A program made the translations under genes and the position numbers. Below the pieces are notes generated by a model, which saw only the letters and a program-made list of their open reading frames with translations, did not search any database and was not told where the DNA came from. 64,000 nucleotides of DNA from Cupriavidus sp. AU9028 (lineage in GTDB: Bacteria; Pseudomonadota; Gammaproteobacteria; Burkholderiales; Burkholderiaceae): assembly GCF_019795295.1 (NCBI RefSeq), contig NZ_JAIMCG010000020.1, forward strand, positions 1 through 64,000, given 5' to 3'. This document shows, in pieces, positions 17,049 through 24,549 of the stretch; the first letter of the stretch is position 1, and the number at the start of each line of letters is the position of its first letter.

Positions 17049-17693
17049 TCAGCCGCCCGCCTGCGCCTCATCGAACGTTGCGCCTGCCGGCGCCCCTGGG
17101 TTCGTGTCGGCGCTCTGGACAGATTGCGCGGGAGGGGCCGATCGGGTTACCGGTGCAGGCGCGCCCGGCGCCGCCGGGGTGGATAGCGGCGCCGCGGCAC
17201 CGGACGGGGGCAGCACCTGCGGGCGGGCCGCGGGCGCCGGTCCGCGCGTGGGCTGTGGCTGCGCCGGCAGGGGGATCACCTGGCTTGCGCCGTTGCGCTC
17301 GATCACGATGGCGCGGTCGCGGATCTCGACCAGCTTCAGCTGCGGGCCGAGTTGCGCGCCGGCGCGCAGGGCCTTGGGCGGTCCGTTGTCGACTGTCACC
17401 ACCGCAGCGCCCCGGCCGCCACCGATATCGGCGACCACCCCCAGCAGCTGGACGTTGGTGACGGTCGCCTGCGGCCTGCCGCCAAACAGCGTGGCCACGG
17501 CGCCCGTTTCCACCGCTTCGGTCTGCGCGACCCTGGCGCGCTGCGGCACGGGGAGGGTATTCATCGCACTGATCTTCAGCACCCACCAGGTCACCAGCGC
17601 ACACAGCGCAACAAACAGGACCGGCGCGGCCAGGCGGGGCGCCCAGGCGGCGGCGGAATCGAGGCGAAAGGCGGGTTGCAGGGACAGGCGCAC
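17049..17693 (-). CDS. gspC: Type II secretion system inner-membrane protein GspC
   Basis: GspC connects the inner-membrane platform to the secretin GspD. From GTG 17693 the protein has 214 residues: a short cytoplasmic lead (VRLSLQPAFRLDSAAAWAPR), one membrane helix (LAAPVLFVALCALVTWWVLK), then the homology region with VTNVQLLGVVADIGGGRGAA and RAGAQLGPQLKLVEIRDR. The tail is rich in Pro and Ala and shows no PDZ domain. The open frame extends to ATG 17840 (263 codons), but those extra residues do not resemble GspC. No start has a clear ribosome site. It is transcribed away from the other gsp genes, starting from the shared region 17694-17937. A TATACT at 17851-17856 may be part of the gspG promoter. 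Confidence 0.82.
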   Translation of the reverse strand: MRLSLQPAFRLDSAAAWAPRLAAPVLFVALCALVTWWVLKISAMNTLPVPQRARVAQTEAVETGAVATLFGGRPQATVTNVQLLGVVADIGGGRGAAVVTVDNGPPKALRAGAQLGPQLKLVEIRDRAIVIERNGASQVIPLPAQPQPTRGPAPAARPQVLPPSGAAAPLSTPAAPGAPAPVTRSAPPAQSVQSADTNPGAPAGATFDEAQAGG

Positions 17694-17937
17694 GTGCGAT
17701 GCGGCGGCGCTCGCGGGCGCCGGCCTAGGGAACCGATGACGCGGCAAGCGTAACAGAGGCAGATGGCACTTGTCTTGCTGGCGGCCGCCTTCGGGCGCAG
17801 GGAGCCGCATTGCGAACGGATCGGTTCGTCTATCCGTCATACCGCGCGGGTATACTGCTCAGTCACCCAGCCCGGCGAGAGGCTCGCCGCGTCGCTGTGA
17901 CTCCGAGCCCTATTCGAACTCCATAAGGCCTGAATCG

Positions 17938-18441
17938 ATGCACCGAAACACCCAGCTTCGCCCTGCCCAGCATAGCGCCGCCACCGAGCACGCGACTCCG
18001 GCGGCCTCCAGCCGCCGTGGCGCCCGCCGCCAGCGCGGGTTCACGCTGATCGAGATCATGGTAGTGATCGTGATCCTCGGCGTGCTCGGCGCCCTGGTCG
18101 TGCCGAAGATCATGAGCCGTCCCGACGAGGCCCGCATCGTCGCCGCCCGGCAGGACATTTCTTCCATCATGCAGGCGCTCAAGCTCTACCGGCTCGACAA
18201 CAGCCGCTACCCGACCACCGAACAGGGCCTGGCGGCGCTGGTGACGCGCCCGACCACCGAGCCGATTCCGAACAACTGGAAGGGTGGCGGCTATCTGGAA
18301 AAGCTGCCGCGCGACCCCTGGGGCAACCCGTACCAGTACCTGAACCCGGGCGTACGCGGCGAGATCGACGTGTTCAGCCTCGGCGCCGACGGCCAGGCTG
18401 GCGGCAATGGCAATGACGCCGATATCGGCAACTGGGACTGA
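17938..18441 (+). CDS. gspG: Type II secretion major pseudopilin GspG
   Basis: The main subunit of the periplasmic pseudopilus. The prepilin cleavage and methylation site is readable as RQRGFTLIEIMVVIVILGVL (processing after Gly34, Phe+1, Glu+5). It is followed by the calcium-binding C-terminal region typical of GspG (YPTTEQGLAALV, LPRDPWGNPYQYLNPG and FSLGADGQAGGNGNDADIGN). At 167 residues it has an unusually long leader before the cleavage site. ATG 17938 was chosen, with taagg upstream. It is the first gene of the plus-strand gsp series. Confidence 0.95.
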   Translation: MHRNTQLRPAQHSAATEHATPAASSRRGARRQRGFTLIEIMVVIVILGVLGALVVPKIMSRPDEARIVAARQDISSIMQALKLYRLDNSRYPTTEQGLAALVTRPTTEPIPNNWKGGGYLEKLPRDPWGNPYQYLNPGVRGEIDVFSLGADGQAGGNGNDADIGNWD

Positions 18442-18466
18442 ACGCCAACGCCCGCTGACCGGTAGC

Positions 18467-18487
18467 GGGCCCGGCCTTGCCGGGCCC
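18467..18487 (+). other. GC-rich hairpin between gspG and gspH
   Basis: A perfect 9-bp stem GGGCCCGGC / GCCGGGCCC with a CTT loop, preceded by a second inverted repeat (CCCGCTGACCGGTAGCGGG, 18451-18469). There is no T-run, so it is not a standard terminator. It may stabilise the upstream gspG mRNA or reduce read-through. Confidence 0.6.
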
Positions 18488-18522
18488 TGCGCAGGCATGA
18501 CGCGGCGATCCGGCTGCAACCG

Positions 18523-19035
18523 ATGATCCATTCCGGCCCGGCTCGCCGCACAGCCCCTCCTTGCACTCGCCGCGCCGTGGCGCGCGGCTTCACGCTGCTG
18601 GAACTGCTGGTGGTCATGGTGCTGGCTGGCATCGTGGTCTCCATGGTGGCGATCAACGCCACGCCAAACGAACGCAGCCGGGTGGTCGATGACGGCCAGC
18701 GGATGGCGCGCCTGTTCGAACTGGCGCAGGAGGAGGCCCAGCTGCGCGCCCGTCCGATCGCCTGGGAAGCCGACCCGCAGGGCTGGCGCTTCATGGAGGC
18801 GACGCCGAATGGCTGGGCGCTGATCCGCGACGACGTCTTCGCCCCCGACCGCTGGAGCCTGCCGCTGGATCAGGTGGCGGTGACAGCGGGGGCCGCGGAA
18901 GCCGGGCCGATGGCGCGCCTGGTCTTCGGCCGCGAATGGATCGACGCGCCGCGGCAGCTGCTGCTGGTACGCGGCAATATCCGTGTCGCGGTCGAAGGCG
19001 ATGGCGCCGGCCGCTATTTCGCCGTGGCGCGCTGA
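18523..19035 (+). CDS. gspH: Type II secretion minor pseudopilin GspH
   Basis: A 170-residue minor pseudopilin. The prepilin motif RGFTLLELLVVMVLAGIVVS begins near residue 21, with Glu at +5. The body contains GQRMARLFELAQEEAQLRAR and WRFMEATPNGWALIRDD, typical of GspH. It follows gspG after an 81-base gap that holds a strong hairpin. It is probably in the pseudopilus tip complex region with GspI, J and K. Confidence 0.92.
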   Translation: MIHSGPARRTAPPCTRRAVARGFTLLELLVVMVLAGIVVSMVAINATPNERSRVVDDGQRMARLFELAQEEAQLRARPIAWEADPQGWRFMEATPNGWALIRDDVFAPDRWSLPLDQVAVTAGAAEAGPMARLVFGREWIDAPRQLLLVRGNIRVAVEGDGAGRYFAVAR

Positions 19036-19037
19036 CC

Positions 19038-19505
19038 GTGGCCTTGTTCTCCTCCCCTCCCCTTTCGGACCGCCTTACTGCGGCGGCGCGGCAGCCGCGC
19101 CGGCCGCGTCGGTCCCGCCGGTCGGGACGCCCGGGCGGCTTCACCCTGATCGAGGTGCTGGTCGCGCTGACGATCCTGGCCGTGGCGCTGACCGCGGCCA
19201 TGCGGGCGATGGGCGCCATGATCGAGACCGGGAGCGCCTTGCAGCAGCGGATGCTGGCTGGATGGACCGCCGACAATCTGCTCGTGCAGTTGCGGCTGGC
19301 CAGGCAGTGGCCGGACCCGGGCACGCGCGGCGTGCCCTGTGCGCAGGGCGGCATCGTCTTCTACTGCGAGCAAAGCGTCTCGCCGACCCCGAATCCGGCC
19401 TTTCGGCGGGTCGAGATCGCAGTCTATCCCTCGGCCACGGACCGCTCCGTGCGGCTGGCCTGGCTGGTGACGGTGGTTCCCAATGAAACGCGCAACCTGC
19501 TCTGA
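19038..19505 (+). CDS. gspI: Type II secretion minor pseudopilin GspI
   Basis: A 155-residue minor pseudopilin starting at GTG 19038, two bases after the gspH stop. The prepilin motif GGFTLIEVLVALTILAVAL starts near residue 33, after a basic leader. WTADNLLVQLRLARQWPDPG and two cysteines in the body fit GspI. It overlaps the next gene by 23 bases, consistent with translational coupling. Confidence 0.92.
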   Translation: MALFSSPPLSDRLTAAARQPRRPRRSRRSGRPGGFTLIEVLVALTILAVALTAAMRAMGAMIETGSALQQRMLAGWTADNLLVQLRLARQWPDPGTRGVPCAQGGIVFYCEQSVSPTPNPAFRRVEIAVYPSATDRSVRLAWLVTVVPNETRNLL

Positions 19506-20169
19506 GCCGCGCGGCTTCACGCTGATCGAAATGCTGGTGGCGATCACGCTGCTGGCGGTGATGGCCGTCATTGCCTGGCAGGGGCTGGATGCGATGACGC
19601 GCGGCCGCGAACGGCTGATCGACCACGACAGCCGGCTCGATTCCCTCAAGCTGCTGTACGGTCAGTTCCAGACCGACTGCGAGCAACTGGCCGACCCGGA
19701 CGCATTGCAGTCGGCGCCCGTGGAGGTGGGCACCGGGCAACTGCTGCTGGTGCGGGACCGGCGCGAGGAAGGCAGGCCGGGCGCCTGGCAGGTGGTGGCC
19801 TACCGGGTCGAGGGCGGCACGGTGGTGCGCGCCGCCACCGCGCCGCTGTACGATCGGGCCTCCGTGCAGTCGGCGCTGATCGCGCTGCGGCAGGCATCGG
19901 GCAATGGCACGGCCGGCCTGATGGTGCGGCCGCTGCTGGGCGGCGCGGACGGCTTGTCCTCTCGGGCCTGGGTGGAGCCGGGCGGCTGGCTGATCGACAA
20001 CGGCGCCGTGCGCGCCGCGCTGCGGCTGGGCAGCGCCGCTGCCGCCGCCAGTGCTCCCATCGGCGCGGCGCCTGCGACGGTACGCGGGCTGGAACTGGTC
20101 GTGGCCGCCCGCATGGGCGATGGCGACGCGCCACGGCGCTTCGAGAAACTGTGCATGACCGGGCGATGA
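19483..20169 (+). CDS. gspJ: Type II secretion minor pseudopilin GspJ
   Basis: A 228-residue protein with the prepilin motif RGFTLIEMLVAITLLAVMAV from residue 10. The body contains WQGLDAMTRGRERLIDHDSR and FQTDCEQLADPDALQ. GspJ joins GspI and GspK at the tip of the pseudopilus. Its start lies inside the end of gspI and its stop overlaps the gspK start by four bases (ATGA). Confidence 0.92.
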   Translation: MKRATCSEPRGFTLIEMLVAITLLAVMAVIAWQGLDAMTRGRERLIDHDSRLDSLKLLYGQFQTDCEQLADPDALQSAPVEVGTGQLLLVRDRREEGRPGAWQVVAYRVEGGTVVRAATAPLYDRASVQSALIALRQASGNGTAGLMVRPLLGGADGLSSRAWVEPGGWLIDNGAVRAALRLGSAAAAASAPIGAAPATVRGLELVVAARMGDGDAPRRFEKLCMTGR

Positions 20170-21224
20170 GGACATCGATGCGGGAATCGATACACCGCTT
20201 CCCCGCGCCCCGGCGCCCTGCGCGGGGGGCGTCCCGGCGCCGCCCGCGCGGGGCGGCGGTCGTCACCGCCCTGCTGGTGGTGACACTGGCGGTCGTCGTG
20301 GTGTCGGGCCTGCTATGGCGCCAGCAGGTGCAGATCCGGTCGGTGGAGAACCAGCGGCTGATGGCGCAGGCCACCTGGATCCAGCGCGCGGCGGTGGACT
20401 GGGGGCGGCTGATCCTGCGGGACGACCTGCGCCGCTCCAGCGTCGATCACCTGGGCGAGCCCTGGGCGGTGCCGGTGGCCGAAACCCGTCTGTCCGATTT
20501 CCTCGGCGCCTCGCTGCGCACCGACCGCGCGGGCGAGACGTCCTTCCTGTCCGGCCGCATCCTCGATGCCCAGGCCCGCTTCAACCTGCGCAACCTGGTG
20601 CGCACCAGCGTCGGTGCGGAAGGCCGGCGCGTGGTGGCACCGGACCCCGAGGCGGTGCAAAGCTATGGCCGGCTGCTGCGGGTGCTGGGACTGAATCCCG
20701 CCCTTGCCGAGCCGACCTCGCGCTATCTCGCCAATGCCGAGCGGGCCGATGATGCCGGCGCGGGCAATGCGCCCCGACCGCCGGACAGCATCCAGGACCT
20801 GCTGGCGGTGCCCGGCTACGAGCCGCAGATGCTGCCGCTGCTGGAGGCCTTTGCCGTGATCCTGCCCGAGCGCACCGCGGTCAACGTCAATACCGCCGAG
20901 CCGGAGGTGCTCGCCGCTGTGATCCCCGAATTGCCGCTGGACCGGGCACGGGAGCTGGCCCGCCAACGCGACCGCGCCTTTTTCAACAACCTGGGCGACA
21001 TGCAGACCCGGCTGCGCACCATCGCACCGGACGCCGAAGGCAGCGCCGCCGGGGACACCCTGGACGTGCGCAGCCACTATTTCCTGGTCTACGGGCTGAT
21101 CCGCCATGAACGCGCCGCGCGCCAGCAGGTTTCGCTGGTGCGCCGGGCCGCGGCGATCGGCAGCACGGAGGCGACGCGCATTGTGTGGGTACGGGACGCC
21201 GACCGGCTGCCCGAGATGCGTTGA
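20166..21224 (+). CDS. gspK: Type II secretion minor pseudopilin GspK
   Basis: The large tip pseudopilin, about 352 residues. It has a basic leader, the hydrophobic helix AAVVTALLVVTLAVVVVSGL, and the usual large periplasmic region with two SAM-like parts (RFNLRNLV and AVNVNTAEPEVLAAVIPELP). As is usual for GspK, the residue at +5 is not Glu. ATG 20166 overlaps the gspJ stop (ATGA). ATG 20178 is an alternative with gagg upstream. Confidence 0.92.
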   Translation: MRTSMRESIHRFPAPRRPARGASRRRPRGAAVVTALLVVTLAVVVVSGLLWRQQVQIRSVENQRLMAQATWIQRAAVDWGRLILRDDLRRSSVDHLGEPWAVPVAETRLSDFLGASLRTDRAGETSFLSGRILDAQARFNLRNLVRTSVGAEGRRVVAPDPEAVQSYGRLLRVLGLNPALAEPTSRYLANAERADDAGAGNAPRPPDSIQDLLAVPGYEPQMLPLLEAFAVILPERTAVNVNTAEPEVLAAVIPELPLDRARELARQRDRAFFNNLGDMQTRLRTIAPDAEGSAAGDTLDVRSHYFLVYGLIRHERAARQQVSLVRRAAAIGSTEATRIVWVRDADRLPEMR

Positions 21225-21548
21225 GCACCGGGGGCACCGGCGGGGCCGCATCGGCAACATCGGCGCCACCGGGTTCGCGCCGGGCAAACGACGGCAGGGT
21301 ATTGGAACGGTTGACGCGAATCCGCCACAAAGGCAAGGTATGCTGATGCCTTGGCGGAAAGGCATTGACCGGCACTCGCCCCGGAACCGTCCCTGCGGTT
21401 GCGGATGCAGTCCGCTTTCCCGACGTCTTCGCGTGGCAAGAACACCGGCGCCGCCAGGCAGGACCGCGATGGCAGCACGTATCCGGGCGGCAAGCCTGGC
21501 GACGGCTGCCTTCGCCCGCCCCTTTTTCGCCGCAGCATCCAGACCATC

Positions 21549-22985
21549 TTGAGCACCACCCTGTTTGTCCGCCTGCCGCACCGGCCCCACGACCAGCCGC
21601 AACCCTGGCGGCTGGGCGCCATGCCCTTTGCGCTGGTGCGCGATCCCGTCACGGTGCGAGGCCGCCGCGACGCGTCGGCGCCCGCGCCGCATCTGCTTCG
21701 CGACGGCCGCGCCGAGGTTGCCGACCTGCCGGCGGCAGACCGCCTGGTGCTGATCGTGGCGGCGACCGATGTGCTGGCGACCAGCGCCATGGTGCCGCCA
21801 CTCGCCCCCAACCGGCTGCGGCTGGCGCTTCCGAACCTGGTCGAAGACGCGCTGGCCGGCGACGCCCAGGCCGCGCATATCGCCGTCGGTCCGGAAATTC
21901 CCGCGGCCGATGCCACTGGCGCTGCCGCAGCGGTACGGGGTCCGCGCCGCCGCCTGCTGATGATCGCCGAACGCGCCTGGCTGCGCGCGGTGCTCGACGC
22001 GTTCGCCGCGCACCCGCATCGCCGCCGCCACCTGCTGCCGGCGCAGTTCTGCCTGCCGCTGATGCCCGTCGCCGAAGACGGCACGCCGGTCGCCACGCTG
22101 GCGCTGGAAGCGGCCGCGAGCGCGCTGGCCGATGCCGCCAGCCTGCTCGAGGGGGGCACGCCAGCCGATGACGCCGGCGAGCGCGGGCAAGCGCAGTCCT
22201 CGCGGGTGTGGCAGCTCACGGTGCGCGCCGAAGCGCTGTCGGGCTATGGGCTGCTGCTGGGCGACGACGCCCTGCCCGCCTGGAGCGCGCTGGCGCCCGC
22301 TGGCGTCTGGTACGGCGACGGCGCCGCGGCATCGCTGCCCGTGCTGACCGGTGAAGCGCCGCGGACGCGGCCGCTGGACTGGCAAACCTGGATTGCCGGA
22401 GCGCTCGCCTGTCTGCAGGACCGCTCGCTCGATCTGGCCCAGTTCGAATTCGCGCAGGGCCGCGCCGACCGCTGGCAGTTGCGTGCGTGGCGGCTGCCGC
22501 TGGCGCTCGCCGCAGGCCTGCTGATCGTGCAGATGGTCGGCATGAACGTGCACTGGCTGATGCTGCGCCAGGAGCAGGCCCGGTTGCAGGACGCCCAGGT
22601 CCAGCTGTTTCGTGCCGCCTTTCCCAATACGCCGGTGATCGTCGATCCCGCGCTGCAGATGCGCCGCCAGCTGGATCAGTTGCGGCTGGCCAGCGGCCGC
22701 AGTACGCCGGACGACTTCCTGCCGCTGGCGGACAAGCTGGCGCAAGCCGGGCGGAATCTGCCGCCCGACGCGCTGCTGGCCCTCGAATATCGTGGACGCG
22801 CGCTGCATGCCGTCTTCAAGAGCGGCACCGACCTCGCCGGCCTGCGCAGTGCCGCCCGGCAGGCCGGCCTCTCCATGGAGGAAGACCGGGGACCGCAGGA
22901 TGGCGGCCGTGCCGCGGCCGGGGCGCCGCCGGGCGGTGTGGCCCTGCCGACCGGATCGCGCTGGATCATCCGGCCCGCGCTGTGA
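21549..22985 (+). CDS. gspL: Type II secretion inner-membrane platform protein GspL
   Basis: This 478-residue protein has a cytoplasmic actin-like domain that binds the ATPase GspE. One membrane helix (PLALAAGLLIVQMVGMNVHW, near 315) and a periplasmic ferredoxin-like part follow. The start is probably TTG 21549 (LSTTLFVRLPHRP), because related proteins begin STTLxVRLP. The upstream in-frame ATG codons at 21399 and 21405 would add an unrelated basic stretch. The 324-base gap after gspK holds no gene I can support. It includes a TTGACG at 21311, but no matching -10 box at the right distance. Confidence 0.88.
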   Translation: MSTTLFVRLPHRPHDQPQPWRLGAMPFALVRDPVTVRGRRDASAPAPHLLRDGRAEVADLPAADRLVLIVAATDVLATSAMVPPLAPNRLRLALPNLVEDALAGDAQAAHIAVGPEIPAADATGAAAAVRGPRRRLLMIAERAWLRAVLDAFAAHPHRRRHLLPAQFCLPLMPVAEDGTPVATLALEAAASALADAASLLEGGTPADDAGERGQAQSSRVWQLTVRAEALSGYGLLLGDDALPAWSALAPAGVWYGDGAAASLPVLTGEAPRTRPLDWQTWIAGALACLQDRSLDLAQFEFAQGRADRWQLRAWRLPLALAAGLLIVQMVGMNVHWLMLRQEQARLQDAQVQLFRAAFPNTPVIVDPALQMRRQLDQLRLASGRSTPDDFLPLADKLAQAGRNLPPDALLALEYRGRALHAVFKSGTDLAGLRSAARQAGLSMEEDRGPQDGGRAAAGAPPGGVALPTGSRWIIRPAL

Positions 22986-23009
22986 TGGTCCGCCTTATCG
23001 TTTCCCACC

Positions 23010-23687
23010 ATGACTGAACGTCTCTCCGACCGGGCCAGCCCCTCCGCCATGCGACCCTCCGCCACGGCATCGACGCACGCCGCGCCGGCCACGGCGGCAA
23101 CCGCGGGCGCGCGCAAGCGCGCACGCGACGGCGCCCTGCTGACCCGGCTCGACGCGCTGCGCCCGCGCATCCCGGCCGCCTGGCGCGAGCGCGCCATCGC
23201 GTTCTGGTCGGCCCGCAATCCGCGCGAGCAGGCGCTGCTCGGCGGCGGCGGCGTGGTGATGGTGCTGGTGCTCGGCTATACCCTGCTATGGGAACCGGCC
23301 GCCGAAGGCCGCGCCCAGCTGGAGCGCAGCCTGCCGCAATTGCGTGCCCAGCTGGCCGAGATGGAAACCCTGTCGCAGGAAGCGCGTGGTCTGGCGGCGA
23401 GCCCGGCGCCCTCGCTGCGCGGGGAAGCCCTGATCGAGGCGCTGCGTGCGGGGCTGGGCCGTCATGGCCTGTCGCCCACGCGGCTGGCGGCGACGGGGGA
23501 CAACACCATCCAGGTCCAGCTGGAGAAGGCGCCGTTCGGCGCGGTTGCAGGCTGGCTGCAGGACGTGCGGCAGCAACAGCGGTTCAAGGTGGCCGATGCC
23601 CGGATCGTCTACGTGGGCGCGACCGCCATCGTCGATGTCACCGCCACGCTGCAGGGACCGGGCGGTTCGCCCTCGGGCGCGCGCTGA
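23010..23687 (+). CDS. gspM: Type II secretion platform protein GspM
   Basis: A 225-residue protein with a long Ala-rich cytoplasmic lead, one membrane helix (ALLGGGGVVMVLVLGYTLLW, about 75-94) and a periplasmic domain with EGRAQLERSLPQLRAQLAEM. GspM stabilises GspL in the inner-membrane platform. Its stop overlaps the gspN start (TGATG). Confidence 0.9.
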   Translation: MTERLSDRASPSAMRPSATASTHAAPATAATAGARKRARDGALLTRLDALRPRIPAAWRERAIAFWSARNPREQALLGGGGVVMVLVLGYTLLWEPAAEGRAQLERSLPQLRAQLAEMETLSQEARGLAASPAPSLRGEALIEALRAGLGRHGLSPTRLAATGDNTIQVQLEKAPFGAVAGWLQDVRQQQRFKVADARIVYVGATAIVDVTATLQGPGGSPSGAR

Positions 23688-24511
23688 TGGCACTGCCAAG
23701 ACTGGAGTCCCTGCGGCTGCCGCGCAGCCGTGCGCTGACGCCCCAGCGCCGGCCATGGCGCTGGCTGCTGCTTGCCCTGCTGGCCGTGCTCGTTACGCTG
23801 GTTGCCGCACTGCCCGCCGCCTGGGTGGCGCGTACGGTCGCGGCCCGCACGGAGGGGCGGGTGGTGCTGGCCGACGCCGCGGGCACGCTGTGGCTGGGCA
23901 GTGCCACGCTGGCGCTGTCGGCCGGCGCCGGCAGCCAGACCGCCACCGTGTTGCCGGGCCGCCTGCAGTGGTCCGTGTCGTTCTGGCCGCTGCTCGCCGG
24001 CACGCTGCGGATGACGGTCAGCCATGACGAAGCCATGCCGGCCCCGGTCGCGATCGCGATCACACCGGCGGGCTGGCAGGCGCAGGCCGGCGCCATGCGG
24101 CTGCCCGCTGCGCTGCTCGAAGGCGTCGGCGCGCCGTTCAACACGCTACGACCGGACGGGGCGATGCGGCTGGACTGGACCGCGTTGCAGGGCGCCTTTC
24201 GCGATGCCCCGGGCCGGCCCGCCGGGCTGTACGGCCATCTGACCGTCCGGCTCGACCAAGTATCATCTGCCGTCAGCCGCCTGCGGCCACTGGGCAGCTA
24301 CCGCGCCGAAATCGACTGGAACGGCCGCGCCGGTGCGCTGCGCCTGTCCACCGTGGCGGGGCCGCTGTTTCTCGAAGGCCGCGGCCAGCTCGGCGCACGC
24401 GGCCGCTTCGAGGGAACGGCGCGGGCGGCGCCCGAGGCCGAAACGCAGCTGGCGGCATTGCTGAGCCTGCTCGGACGACGTGAGGACAACGTGACAAGGC
24501 TGCGGTTCTGA
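23687..24511 (+). CDS. gspN: Type II secretion protein GspN
   Basis: A 274-residue protein with one N-terminal membrane helix (WRWLLLALLAVLVTLVAALP) and a periplasmic beta-rich domain (ADAAGTLWLGSATLALSAG and LQWSVSFWPLLAGTLRMTV), as expected of GspN. It is present in only some type II systems, and its role is accessory. ATG 23687 is coupled to the gspM stop as TGATG. Confidence 0.88.
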   Translation: MALPRLESLRLPRSRALTPQRRPWRWLLLALLAVLVTLVAALPAAWVARTVAARTEGRVVLADAAGTLWLGSATLALSAGAGSQTATVLPGRLQWSVSFWPLLAGTLRMTVSHDEAMPAPVAIAITPAGWQAQAGAMRLPAALLEGVGAPFNTLRPDGAMRLDWTALQGAFRDAPGRPAGLYGHLTVRLDQVSSAVSRLRPLGSYRAEIDWNGRAGALRLSTVAGPLFLEGRGQLGARGRFEGTARAAPEAETQLAALLSLLGRREDNVTRLRF

Positions 24512-24549
24512 AGCGCTCTCATGCGCCAGTCCGCCGCCCCTGAAAATTT

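Noticed and set aside
17694-17840. Longer GspC start at ATG 17840
   Set aside because: The additional 49 residues are Pro/Arg-rich and unlike GspC, and the natural cytoplasmic lead begins at GTG 17693. The choice remains uncertain because no ribosome site is visible.
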